Part shown: positions 8,435-16,340 of the stretch, piece after piece
Position numbering within the stretch: position 1 is the first letter of the stretch
Layout: every line of letters starts with the position of its first letter
Source of the DNA: Halieaceae bacterium
GTDB taxonomy: Bacteria > Pseudomonadota > Gammaproteobacteria > Pseudomonadales > Halieaceae
DNA length: 35,423 nucleotides
Reading direction: 5' to 3'
Assembly (NCBI GenBank): GCA_028282105.1
Contig: JANQIO010000027.1
Span: 1-35,423 of the forward strand
Program-made: the position numbers and the translations under genes
Notes under the pieces: model-generated
What the model was told of the DNA's origin: nothing
Database searches by the model: none
Seen by the model: the letters and a program-made list of their open reading frames with translations, nothing else

Positions 8435-9144
8435 TGCTGCGGGCCCTGTTCGGACAGCTTCTTCCAGTGAATCTCATTGCGCAGGTAGACCGGTTGTACG
8501 GCATCGGCATCGACGAGTTCGCCGCGTGCCAGCGCCAGCTCGGCCAGCGGCAACAGGTCCCTGCTGTCTGGCCACTGATCCGACTCGCTGCGCAAAATAC
8601 TGCCCTGCAACGCTGCCGGCAGCGCCTCCAGATAGGCAAGCCCGCTACCAAGGGCAACGACGCCAGCGCCGGATGCGAGCAGATCCCGCGGCAGGTCGGC
8701 CGGCGCACTCACCTGGTCCGGCTGGCAGGCCACCGCCAGCCCGTTCTCAAAGGCGTACAGGCCCCAGTAGACTTCATTGATGCGGGCATCCAGCAGGGTC
8801 AGCACACGCTCTTCCGCAGACACCACGCCACGCCGCAGGGCGCCCTGGGCCAGGCAGGCCAGCGTGGAGATGCCGGCTACCGGCAAGTGCAGCGTGTAAG
8901 CCAGCCCCTGCACGGCGCTGGCAGCAATGCGCAGGCCGGTGAACGAACCGGGGCCCTGGCTATAGGCCAACAGCTCCAGGCCGGCGGCCTCGGCGCCATC
9001 CGGCAGCAACTCCGCGAGCATGGTGAACAGCAGGTGATTGTGCTTCCGCGGCAGCAACTGGTAGCGAGAGGAAACCTGCTCGTCGCGCTGCAGCGCCGCG
9101 GAACAGGCATCCGTAGAGGTGTCCAGGGCGAGAATACTGGTCAT
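8431..9144 (-). CDS. tsaB: tRNA t6A37 synthesis protein TsaB
   Basis: A 237-residue member of the TsaB/TsaD ASKHA family. TsaB is the scaffold partner of TsaD and TsaE in making N6-threonylcarbamoyladenosine at position 37 of ANN-decoding tRNAs. The N-terminus MTSILALDTSTDACSAAL is typical, followed by KHNH at about 35 and the conserved QGPGSFTGLRI segment. The start at 9144 is chosen from this family pattern; the frame extends further upstream (to 9198) but there it overlaps the mobA promoter region. No clear ribosome binding site is visible. It diverges from mobA and precedes uppP in the same transcription unit. Confidence 0.94.
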   Translation of the reverse strand: MTSILALDTSTDACSAALQRDEQVSSRYQLLPRKHNHLLFTMLAELLPDGAEAAGLELLAYSQGPGSFTGLRIAASAVQGLAYTLHLPVAGISTLACLAQGALRRGVVSAEERVLTLLDARINEVYWGLYAFENGLAVACQPDQVSAPADLPRDLLASGAGVVALGSGLAYLEALPAALQGSILRSESDQWPDSRDLLPLAELALARGELVDADAVQPVYLRNEIHWKKLSEQGPQQ

Positions 9145-9172
9145 GGAAAGCGAGCTTGTCGACAAAGCGCGC

Positions 9173-9202
9173 ATTGTATGAACCCGCGTACCCTGCATGC
9201 AA
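9173..9202 (-). promoter_or_regulatory. Candidate sigma-70 promoter of tsaB-uppP
   Basis: On the minus strand, TTGCAT (9202-9197) and TACAAT (9178-9173) are 18 bases apart, in the 68-base gap to mobA. The AATAAT (9201-9206) just before mobA could be its own -10 box, so the two promoters would interlock. A TTGTCGACAA palindrome (9156-9165) lies in the predicted tsaB leader. Pattern match only. Confidence 0.4.
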
Positions 9203-9212
9203 TAATGCCGGC

Positions 9213-9758
9213 ATGGCCTGTTCAGCGATTATTCTCAGCGGAGGCCGCGGCAGTCGCGCCGGTGGCCGGGACAAGGGCCTGCTGCAGCACCGCGGCACGC
9301 CCCTGGTGGAGCAGGTCCTGCAGCGGCTCGCGCCGCAGGTAGATGACATTCTTATCAGCGCCAACAGAAACCTGGAGCGCTACCGAGCGCTGGGCCACCC
9401 GGTGATCAGTGACCAGTTGCATGACTACCAGGGGCCATTGGCGGGCATCCTGGCCTGCCTGCCCCACTGCCAGCGGCCTGTCGCCCTGATCCTGCCCTGC
9501 GATGTTCCCGAGCTGCCCCTGGACCTGGCGGCACGACTGTTGCCAGCCCTGGACAGCCATGAGGTCTGCTATGCCTGGGACGGCGAACGCGATCAGTATT
9601 TGTGCGCCGCACTGCGCTGCAACCTGGTAGATTCACTGCGGGGCTACCTGGCGAACGGCCAGCGTTCCGTACACCGCTGGTACGCCGGTGTTCGCTGTCA
9701 ACGGGTGGATTTTTCTGATTGCCCGGATGCCTTTACCAATATCAACAGCCCGGCCTGA
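9213..9758 (+). CDS. mobA: Molybdenum cofactor guanylyltransferase
   Basis: A 181-residue cytosolic enzyme that transfers GMP from GTP to molybdopterin, forming the guanine dinucleotide cofactor used by DMSO-reductase-family enzymes. The N-terminal nucleotidyltransferase signature is clear: LSGGRGSRAGGRDKGL (8-23), with Ala in place of the commoner Met before GG. LPCDVPELP carries the metal-binding Asp. FTNINSP near the C-terminus is also typical of MobA. The ATG at 9213 has no Shine-Dalgarno; an in-frame upstream start at 9156 is unlikely because the extension does not fit the family. No other molybdenum cofactor gene is nearby. Confidence 0.94.
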   Translation: MACSAIILSGGRGSRAGGRDKGLLQHRGTPLVEQVLQRLAPQVDDILISANRNLERYRALGHPVISDQLHDYQGPLAGILACLPHCQRPVALILPCDVPELPLDLAARLLPALDSHEVCYAWDGERDQYLCAALRCNLVDSLRGYLANGQRSVHRWYAGVRCQRVDFSDCPDAFTNINSPA

Positions 9759-9764
9759 AATGAA

Positions 9765-9788
9765 AAAACCCGCCGGGTGGCGGGTTTT
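9765..9788. terminator. Bidirectional rho-independent terminator between mobA and the AlgP-like gene
   Basis: AAAACCCGCC (9765-9774) and its perfect reverse complement GGCGGGTTTT (9779-9788) form a 10-bp stem with a GGGT loop. The A/T runs at both ends give a U-tract in either direction, so it can end mobA (stop at 9758) and the convergent AlgP-like gene (stop at 9810). Confidence 0.9.
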
Positions 9789-9809
9789 CCATAGTGGCCT
9801 TACCAGGCG

Positions 9810-10694
9810 TTACTTGCGGCCGGCCGCTTTCTTCTTTGCTGCGGCCTTTTTCCTGGGAGCAGCTTTCTTTTTCGGAGCAGCTTTCTTTTTGGGCGCTGCT
9901 TTCTTCTTGGGCGCTGCTTTCTTCTTGGGCGCTGCTTTTTTCTTTGGAGCGGCTTTCTTTTTCACCGCAGCCTTTTTCGGTGCCGCCTTCCTGGGCGCTG
10001 CTTTCTTTGCTGCCGTCTTGCCGGCTTTCTTCTTCGGCGCAGACTTCTTCTTGGCGGCCGCCTTCTTCTTGGCTTCCGCTTTCTTCAGCGCCTTACTGAG
10101 CTGTGACTCAAGCCGTTTCTCCAGGGCGCGAACCTTCTTCGCATCCGCCGAGGCGCGAGACTTCGCCCACTTGGCCGCATAAGCCGCCAGTGCTTTGGCC
10201 TTGTCTACTTCGGCCTTGGCTGCCAGTGCGGCTTTCTGCGCGGCGACACGTTCGCGCGCGAGTTCCTCAGCCGCCTTGTGCTTGGCAGTATCCATGGCGT
10301 CGCGCAGCTTACCGCGCGCGACATTGGCGCGATCACGCAGGCCGGACACTTTCTTGCTGGCACGTTGTACGGCGTTGCTGGCGGCCTTGGCGGCGCGCTT
10401 GTCAGCAGCCTTGGCAGATTTGATCGCCTTGGCACGGGCTGCGGCAGCTTTCTTCCGCGCCGCATCTACCGCCTTGCGTTCCTTGGCGAGAGTTTTCTCC
10501 AGGCTGTCCAGCGCATCCCTGGCGCGCTTAACCACAGGAGACTGTTGGGGTTTCTTTGCTGTTGCAGCTGCCTTCTTTTTGGCAGGAGCCTTTTTCTTGG
10601 CAGGTGCTTTTTTCTTTGCAGGAGCTTTTTTCTTTGCAGGAGCTTTCTTGAATTTCGTCTTGGCCTTGGTCTTCGCTTTAGGACGCGTTGCCAT
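9810..10694 (-). CDS. AlgP/histone H1-like Lys-Ala-Pro repeat protein
   Basis: A 294-residue, extremely basic, low-complexity protein resembling Pseudomonas AlgP (AlgR3) and eukaryotic H1 tails. From the ATG at 10694 it has a Lys-rich head with four APAKKK hexapeptides (18-41). An Ala-rich, charged middle (about 50-215) is probably a long alpha-helix or coiled coil. The tail ends in AAPKKK-type repeats (AAVKKK, five AAPKKK, AAPRKK) and stops in AAGRK. It presumably binds DNA without sequence specificity and compacts the nucleoid; AlgP was linked to control of alginate genes. The start is supported by GGGGAAA about 7 bases upstream; an upstream in-frame start at 10736 is rejected. Repeat number probably varies between strains. 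Confidence 0.85.
   Translation of the reverse strand: MATRPKAKTKAKTKFKKAPAKKKAPAKKKAPAKKKAPAKKKAAATAKKPQQSPVVKRARDALDSLEKTLAKERKAVDAARKKAAAARAKAIKSAKAADKRAAKAASNAVQRASKKVSGLRDRANVARGKLRDAMDTAKHKAAEELARERVAAQKAALAAKAEVDKAKALAAYAAKWAKSRASADAKKVRALEKRLESQLSKALKKAEAKKKAAAKKKSAPKKKAGKTAAKKAAPRKAAPKKAAVKKKAAPKKKAAPKKKAAPKKKAAPKKKAAPKKKAAPRKKAAAKKKAAGRK
9846..9971 (-). repeat. 18-bp coding tandem repeats in the AlgP-like C-terminal tail
   Basis: Seven consecutive 18-base units encode AAVKKK, five AAPKKK and AAPRKK. Units 3 and 4 are identical at the DNA level and the others differ by a few synonymous or single changes, which suggests recent slippage or unequal crossing-over. Confidence 0.85.
10572..10643 (-). 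repeat. 18-bp coding tandem repeats in the AlgP-like N-terminal head
   Basis: Four consecutive 18-base units each encode APAKKK. The period equals that of the C-terminal repeats, but the hexapeptide has a different residue order (APA instead of AAP), so the two arrays probably expanded separately. Confidence 0.8.
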
Positions 10695-10734
10695 ATCGCA
10701 TTTCCCCGTGGTTATTATTGGATGGCGCCTCGGC

Positions 10735-10764
10735 AAAATAGCATGAAGGATTTGTCCCGTTCAA
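10735..10764 (-). promoter_or_regulatory. Candidate promoter of the AlgP-like gene with an inverted repeat over the -35 box
   Basis: Minus-strand TTGAAC (10764-10759) and TATTTT (10740-10735) are 18 bases apart. The start codon is 40 bases downstream and has a Shine-Dalgarno. An inverted repeat TCCCGT-TCAAG-ACGGGA (10755-10771) covers the -35 box, so a repressor could act there. Both are pattern matches only. Confidence 0.4.
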
Positions 10765-10803
10765 GACGGGAACAGGGCTTTGCGAACCTCGATAAACGCT
10801 GGG

Positions 10804-10828
10804 AAAAAAGGCTTTACGAATCCAAAGC
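10804..10828 (-). terminator. Weak candidate terminator downstream of adk
   Basis: On the minus strand, GCTTT (10828-10824) pairs with AAAGC (10815-10811) around an 8-base loop and is followed within 2 bases by six T (10809-10804). The stem is short, so efficiency is doubtful. It lies 15 bases after the adk stop. Confidence 0.35.
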
Positions 10829-10842
10829 TGCGCTTCGCGCGC

Positions 10843-11523
<681 letters not shown>

Positions 11524-11529
11524 TCAGAA

Positions 11530-11558
11530 ACCATACAGGGGCGAGCTGAGCAGTTCAA
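11530..11558 (-). promoter_or_regulatory. Candidate sigma-70 promoter of adk
   Basis: Minus-strand TTGAAC (11558-11553) and TATGGT (11535-11530) are 17 bases apart. The TGA within the -35 hexamer is also the mazG stop codon. The predicted leader is about 35 bases. Pattern match only. Confidence 0.4.
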
Positions 11559-12397
11559 GCAGTGCCTTTGACCTCATCCCAGAGCCGGTCCAGCTCTTCC
11601 AGCGAAGTATTTTCCATGCTGTCGCCGCGCGCCGTGACGCACCGTTCCACGGCATTGAAACGCCTTTCAAACTTCGCCGTGGCCCGGCGTAACGCCGCCT
11701 CCGCGTCAATACCACTGTGGCGGGCGAGATTGACGCAGCTGAACAGCAGGTCGCCCAGTTCTTCCTCCACGGCGTCATGGCGGACCTCACCATTGTCGGC
11801 GGACAGCGCCTGCGCTTCGGAAAACTCCGCCAGTTCCTCAGCCACTTTTGCCATCGCCCCGGCACTGTCGGGCCAGTCAAAACCCACGGTCGCCGCCCGC
11901 TTCTGCACCTTCTGGGCACGGCTCAGCCCCGGCAGGGCCAGCGGTATGTCGTCAAGGGCAGAGGTTTGCCGGCGTGCCGCGCGCTCTTCGCGCTTGATCG
12001 CCTCCCAACTCTGCTTGACGTCGGCGACACTGGCGGCCCCATCCACCACGCCTTCGATGTCACCATTCGCGAACACGTGCGGGTGTCTGCGCACCAGCTT
12101 GTCCACCAGGGTGTCAACGATGTGGGAGAAGTCGAAGAGTTGGCGTTCCGCCCCCATCTGGGCATAGAACACGACCTGGAACATCAGGTCGCCGAGTTCC
12201 TCGGCCACGTGGCCGAAATCACCATGCTCAATGGCCTCCACCAGTTCGTAGGCCTCTTCCAGGGTCGAGGGCACGATGGTGGAGAAATCCTGCTGCAGGT
12301 CCCAGGGGCAGCCCTGTTCGGGATCGCGCAGGCGCTGCATGACGCGCAACAGGTCGTCCATGCTGTAGCGGGGCTCATCCGGCTTGTTCAATTCCAT
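11555..12397 (-). CDS. mazG: Nucleoside triphosphate pyrophosphohydrolase MazG
   Basis: A 280-residue all-alpha NTP pyrophosphohydrolase that cleaves NTPs to NMP and PPi; in E. coli it tempers nutritional-stress responses and ppGpp level. Two MazG domains are present. Each has the EExxE-type metal motif: TLEEAYELVEAI with AEELGDLMFQ in the N-terminal half, and EELAEFSEA with VEEELGDLLFS in the C-terminal half. GCPWD near residue 29 is also typical. Length is close to the two-domain E. coli protein. From the ATG at 12397 it overlaps relA by 23 bases; a second ATG at 12361 would remove the overlap. Adjacency to relA is conserved in gammaproteobacteria and fits a shared stringent-response role. 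Confidence 0.95.
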   Translation of the reverse strand: MELNKPDEPRYSMDDLLRVMQRLRDPEQGCPWDLQQDFSTIVPSTLEEAYELVEAIEHGDFGHVAEELGDLMFQVVFYAQMGAERQLFDFSHIVDTLVDKLVRRHPHVFANGDIEGVVDGAASVADVKQSWEAIKREERAARRQTSALDDIPLALPGLSRAQKVQKRAATVGFDWPDSAGAMAKVAEELAEFSEAQALSADNGEVRHDAVEEELGDLLFSCVNLARHSGIDAEAALRRATAKFERRFNAVERCVTARGDSMENTSLEELDRLWDEVKGTA

Positions 12398-14633
12398 CCT
12401 CGCTCAAACGCCGTGCGGACATGACATTGTTAAGGCTGCTGATGCGGTTGAGCAGCTTGCCGAGAAAACCCAGGTCTGGCACTTCCACTCGCAGCCGCAT
12501 GGTGGCCACGTGCTCACTGCGATTGGTGCTGGTATTGATAGACAGCACATTGATGCGCGCCGCCGCCAACAGCTCGGTGATATCTCGCAGCAGGCCCGGC
12601 CGGTCATAGGCCTCGATGCCAATATCCACTTCGTAGCTCTCGCTGCGGTCGGTAGACCCCCAGCTCACCTCGATGATGCGCTCTGGCTGCTCCATTTGCA
12701 GGCGCAGCAGGCGGCTACAATCGCGCCGGTGCACGCTGACCCCGCGGCCCTGGGTGATAAAGCCGATGATCATATCTCCCGGCACGGGCTTGCAACAGCC
12801 GGCCAGGTGACTCAACAGGTTGCCGATGCCCTGCACCTGAACGGCACTGCTGCCCTGCTCTTCGCGGGCACGCGCCTTGCGCCGCAGCTTGACGGTAGGC
12901 GCTTGCGTGGGCTCGGCATTGGGAATCAATGCCTGTGCCGCGCCCAGCACCTGGGCTGCACTCAGCTCGCCGGCGCCAACGGCAGCAAACATGTCTTCGA
13001 CATTGGGTAGCTGTACCCGGTTGGCGACCCGCTTGTAGTCAATGCTGGTCAGCGCCAGGCGCTTGAATTCACGTTCCAGCAGCCGGCGCCCGGCATCGAT
13101 GTTTTCATCCCGGGCCTGGGCCCGGAACCAGTGCTGCACCTTGGCTCGGGCCCGTGTGGTTTTCAGGAAACCCAGGCCCGGCTGCAGCCAGTCGCGCTTC
13201 GGCGAGGCCTCGTTGCCGGTGAGAATCTGCACCCGCTCTCCGGTATTGAGCTGGTAGGTCAGCGGCACAATGGAACCGTTAACCTTGGCGCCGCGGCAGC
13301 TATGCCCCACCTCGGTGTGGACGTGGTAGGCAAAATCCAGCGGCGTTGCGCCGGCGGCCAGGTTGACGACATCACCGTCAGGTGTAAACACATAGACCCG
13401 GTCCTGGGAGGTTTCCGCGCTGAACTGTTCCGCCAGGTTGCCGACGTCGCCGGTTTCCTCGTGCCAGTCCAGCACCTGGCGCAGCCAGGCAATCTTCTCC
13501 TCGTAGCTGCTGGAAAGCCCGCCCTCACGATCGGAGCCCTTGTAGCGCCAGTGCGCGCAAACCCCCAACTCCGCCTCCTCATCCATGTCGTAGGTGCGAA
13601 TCTGGATTTCGAGGATCTTGCCCTCCGGGCCGATCACCGCGGTGTGCAGGGAGCGATAGCCGTTTTCCTTGGGGTTGGCGATATAGTCGTCGAACTCGTT
13701 GGGAATATTGCGCCACAGACCATGCACGATACCCAGCGCGGCGTAGCAATCCTTGACGTCCGGCACCAGGATGCGCACGGCGCGGATGTCATAGACCTGG
13801 GAAAAACCGATGCCCTTGCGCTGCATCTTTCTCCAGATGCTGTAGATATGCTTGGAGCGCCCCCGTAACTCGGCGCTTATCCCCTCCCTGGCCAGGGTAT
13901 CCGTGATCTGGGTTTTAACCCGGTCGATAAACTTGTCGCGCTCGAGACGTTTACCGTCCAGCAGGCGGGCTATCTTGTGATAGGCGTCCTGGTAGAGATA
14001 GCGAAAGGACAGGTCCTCCAGCTCCCACTTCAGATGGCCGATGCCGAGCCGGTGAGCCAGCGGTGCGTACACGTCGAAGACCTCCTGGGCGACCGTATGG
14101 CGGTGGCGAGGATCATTCTTCACGGCCCGGATCGCGCAGGTGCGCTCTGCCAGCTTGATCAGCGCAACCCGTACATCGTCTACCAGGGCGATCAACATCT
14201 TGCGGATGTTGTCTTTCTGGGCGTCGGCCTGGCCCAGCACCGGCGTGTCGCGGCCAATATTCAGGCTGCTGATGGCTGACATGCGCTCCACGCCCTCCAG
14301 CAGCTTTGCTACTCCGCTGCCAAAATCACGTTCCACGCGGTCTATGGCCAGGCGACCCTCGGCGACGGCACGGTAAAGCATGGCCGCCACCAGGCTGTCG
14401 GCGCCCATGTGCAGTTCGGAGAGGATCGCCACCATGTCGAGTCCGGTGGCCCGGCAATCGCCGTAGCCATGCCAGATGTCTTCAACGCTGCCGGCGGCCT
14501 CCTCGGCAGGTACTCCGCACACCGTCTGGTAGGCACGATCAACCTGCTCCCGGTCCTGGTCGGGAAACTCCGCCAGCTGCTCCTGCAGCCAGCGTTCAGC
14601 ATCTGCGTCGCGCTCTGCGCGAACCCGCACCAC
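12375..14633 (-). CDS. relA: GTP pyrophosphokinase RelA
   Basis: A 752-residue ribosome-associated (p)ppGpp synthetase triggered by uncharged tRNA during amino-acid starvation. Domains in order: degenerate HD hydrolase region (about 30-190) in which the active-site HDxxED is replaced (LYRAVAEG, 86-93); synthetase (about 230-370) with RSKHIYSIWRKM and the acidic EFDD (313-316) diagnostic of monofunctional RelA; TGS (about 411-472); conserved Cys/zinc-finger region (Cys613, Cys614, His635, Cys639); and ACT (about 668-745). It therefore makes but should not hydrolyse ppGpp. The start is GTG at 14633, five bases after the cysM stop; MVRVRA matches the usual RelA N-terminus. It overlaps mazG downstream. 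A SpoT partner is expected elsewhere. Confidence 0.97.
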   Translation of the reverse strand: MVRVRAERDADAERWLQEQLAEFPDQDREQVDRAYQTVCGVPAEEAAGSVEDIWHGYGDCRATGLDMVAILSELHMGADSLVAAMLYRAVAEGRLAIDRVERDFGSGVAKLLEGVERMSAISSLNIGRDTPVLGQADAQKDNIRKMLIALVDDVRVALIKLAERTCAIRAVKNDPRHRHTVAQEVFDVYAPLAHRLGIGHLKWELEDLSFRYLYQDAYHKIARLLDGKRLERDKFIDRVKTQITDTLAREGISAELRGRSKHIYSIWRKMQRKGIGFSQVYDIRAVRILVPDVKDCYAALGIVHGLWRNIPNEFDDYIANPKENGYRSLHTAVIGPEGKILEIQIRTYDMDEEAELGVCAHWRYKGSDREGGLSSSYEEKIAWLRQVLDWHEETGDVGNLAEQFSAETSQDRVYVFTPDGDVVNLAAGATPLDFAYHVHTEVGHSCRGAKVNGSIVPLTYQLNTGERVQILTGNEASPKRDWLQPGLGFLKTTRARAKVQHWFRAQARDENIDAGRRLLEREFKRLALTSIDYKRVANRVQLPNVEDMFAAVGAGELSAAQVLGAAQALIPNAEPTQAPTVKLRRKARAREEQGSSAVQVQGIGNLLSHLAGCCKPVPGDMIIGFITQGRGVSVHRRDCSRLLRLQMEQPERIIEVSWGSTDRSESYEVDIGIEAYDRPGLLRDITELLAAARINVLSINTSTNRSEHVATMRLRVEVPDLGFLGKLLNRISSLNNVMSARRLSEDGIEQAG

Positions 14634-14638
14634 CTGGT

Positions 14639-15529
14639 CTACCCGTAAACGCCGGTGGACAGGTAGCGGTCACCCCTGTCGCAAATGATGGCAACGATAA
14701 CGGCATCGCTGACCTCTGCCGCCACTCGCAGGGCGCCGGCGACGCAGCCGCCCGACGACACGCCGGCGAAAATACCCTCGCGGCGGGCCAGCTCGCGCAT
14801 GGTCTGCTCGGACTCCTGCTGGCTGATATCGATCACCCGGTCGACCCGGGTATCGTCGTAGATCTTTGGCAGGTAGGCCTGGGGCCAGCGGCGGATACCG
14901 GGAATACTGGAACCGTCCTGCGGCTGCAGGCCGATAATCTGGATATCGGGGTTCTGTTCCTTGAGAAACCGCGAGGTGCCCATGATAGTGCCTGTGGTGC
15001 CCATGGAGCTGACGAAGTGGGTCACGGTGCCTGCGGTGTCGCGCCAGATTTCCGGCCCGGTGCCGGCATAGTGCGCTTCAGGGTTGTCGGGGTTGGCGAA
15101 CTGGTCCAGTACCCGGCCCTTGCCTTCGGCCTGCATGGCCATGGCGAGATCGCGCGCACCTTCCATACCCTCTTCCTGGGTGACCTCGATCAGCTCAGCC
15201 CCATAGGCTGACATCGCCTGCTTGCGCTCGTCGCTCATATGCGAGGGCATGATCAGCTTCAGCGGGTACCCCTTGATGGCAGCTGCCATGGCCAGGGCGA
15301 TGCCCGTGTTGCCGCTGGTGGCCTCGATCAGCACATCGCCCGGCTTGATGTCGCCGCGCGCCTCGGCCCGCTGGATCATGCTCATGGCAGGCCGGTCCTT
15401 GACCGACCCGGCAGGATTATTGCCTTCCAGTTTCAGCAGCACGGTATTGCCGGCGCCCGCCCCCATGCGCTGCAGGCGCACCAGTGGCGTATTGCCGACG
15501 CAATCTTCGATGGTGGGATAGTCTGGCAT
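14639..15529 (-). CDS. cysM: Cysteine synthase B (O-acetylserine sulfhydrylase)
   Basis: A 296-residue PLP enzyme that makes cysteine from O-acetylserine and sulfide; the CysM isoform can also use thiosulfate, giving S-sulfocysteine. The PLP lysine is Lys44 in NPAGSVKDRPA. The substrate loop TSGNTGIALA (71-80) and the phosphate-binding GTTGT (about 177-181) are intact. Size and the ANPDNPEAHYAGTGPEIW segment point to CysM rather than the longer CysK. The start at 15529 fits the family (MPDYPTIEDCVGNTPLVRL); the frame extends upstream to 15634 without family similarity. There is no Shine-Dalgarno, but a perfect TATAAT lies 9 bases before the ATG, so a leaderless mRNA is possible. Confidence 0.96.
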   Translation of the reverse strand: MPDYPTIEDCVGNTPLVRLQRMGAGAGNTVLLKLEGNNPAGSVKDRPAMSMIQRAEARGDIKPGDVLIEATSGNTGIALAMAAAIKGYPLKLIMPSHMSDERKQAMSAYGAELIEVTQEEGMEGARDLAMAMQAEGKGRVLDQFANPDNPEAHYAGTGPEIWRDTAGTVTHFVSSMGTTGTIMGTSRFLKEQNPDIQIIGLQPQDGSSIPGIRRWPQAYLPKIYDDTRVDRVIDISQQESEQTMRELARREGIFAGVSSGGCVAGALRVAAEVSDAVIVAIICDRGDRYLSTGVYG

Positions 15530-15538
15530 GGGGCCGGG

Positions 15539-15568
15539 ATTATACCCCTTCAGTCTGGTGGTAGCTAA
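15539..15568 (-). promoter_or_regulatory. Candidate sigma-70 promoter of cysM
   Basis: A perfect TATAAT -10 box (15544-15539) lies 18 bases after a weak -35-like TTAGCT (15568-15563), in the gap between recO and cysM. Transcription would begin within about 2-3 bases of the cysM ATG. Confidence 0.4.
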
Positions 15569-15587
15569 GTTGGGCCGGCGCGGTGTG

Positions 15588-16307
15588 TCAGTCCGGTCTC
15601 CTGAACAGCTCTCGGCTCTTGAGCGGGCGTTCACCGAGGTGGGCAGCCAGAGCCTGGCGCATCAGCCGCTTGGCGCACTGGCGAGCGCTACCGGTGAAAT
15701 CGCCGCGGCTGATACTCACCAGGTCGGCGCCGCGATAACGAGGCAGACGATCGCCGGCGGTCGCCTGAGCCTCCACCAGCCCGTGCTCCTCGTGGAAGTG
15801 ATACCAGCCCTCTTCGGCCACGGCATCGCCACTGAGGCCGTCATTGGCCAGGTCAAAGCCGTAGCCCAGTTCCTCCAGCAGCACCAGTTCAAAACGGCGC
15901 AGCGGAATCTCCGTGCTGTCTTCGCCCTGCTCCGCCAGCAGCGCCAGCACCGCCGCATAGTGATCGAACAGCTTCTGGTGCGGGTCTTCGTGGTGCAGCA
16001 GGCGCATCAGCAACTCATTCATGTACAGGCCACTGTAAACACGCTGTCCCCGCAGCGACAGGGCCGGACCCAGCGCCTCGCAGCCCACCAGGTTCTTGAG
16101 CTGCGCACGGCCGGACCAGGAACACTGCAGCGGTGTGAATACCTGCAACAGGGCCGCCTGACTGCCGCCCCGGCTGCGACGCCCCTTGGCGCCCCGCGCC
16201 ACCATGGACACCCGACCGTGGTCACGGCTAAAAAACTCTACCAACAGTGAAGTATCCCGCCAGGGACGGGTGTGGATGACATAGCCCGATTCCAGGGTGG
16301 CCTTCAT
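15588..16307 (-). CDS. recO: DNA repair protein RecO
   Basis: A 239-residue recombination mediator that, with RecR (and RecF), removes SSB and loads RecA on gapped single-stranded DNA; it also anneals strands. The N-terminal OB fold covers about 1-80, with GYVIHTRPWRDTSLLVEFFSR, then RVSMVARGAKG, then an alpha-helical domain with YSGLYMNELLMRLL and FELVLLEELGYG, both typical. No zinc-binding Cys cluster is seen, as is usual in gammaproteobacterial RecO. Length is normal. It lies 33 bases after era in the rnc-era-recO order conserved in this class; pdxJ and acpS, which often follow, are replaced here by cysM. Confidence 0.94.
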   Translation of the reverse strand: MKATLESGYVIHTRPWRDTSLLVEFFSRDHGRVSMVARGAKGRRSRGGSQAALLQVFTPLQCSWSGRAQLKNLVGCEALGPALSLRGQRVYSGLYMNELLMRLLHHEDPHQKLFDHYAAVLALLAEQGEDSTEIPLRRFELVLLEELGYGFDLANDGLSGDAVAEEGWYHFHEEHGLVEAQATAGDRLPRYRGADLVSISRGDFTGSARQCAKRLMRQALAAHLGERPLKSRELFRRPD

Positions 16308-16340
16308 TGCGGCGCCTGCCTGCCGCCCGGCACCAACGGC

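Noticed and set aside
9846-9971. Short regular repeats that could suggest a CRISPR array
   Set aside because: Units are 18 bases with no unique spacers, stay in frame and encode AAPKKK; this is a coding repeat.
9688-10182. Phe/Ala-rich plus-strand frame that looks like a membrane protein
   Set aside because: It is the complement of the AlgP-like Lys codons (AAG/AAA read as CTT/TTT), and it crosses the bidirectional terminator.
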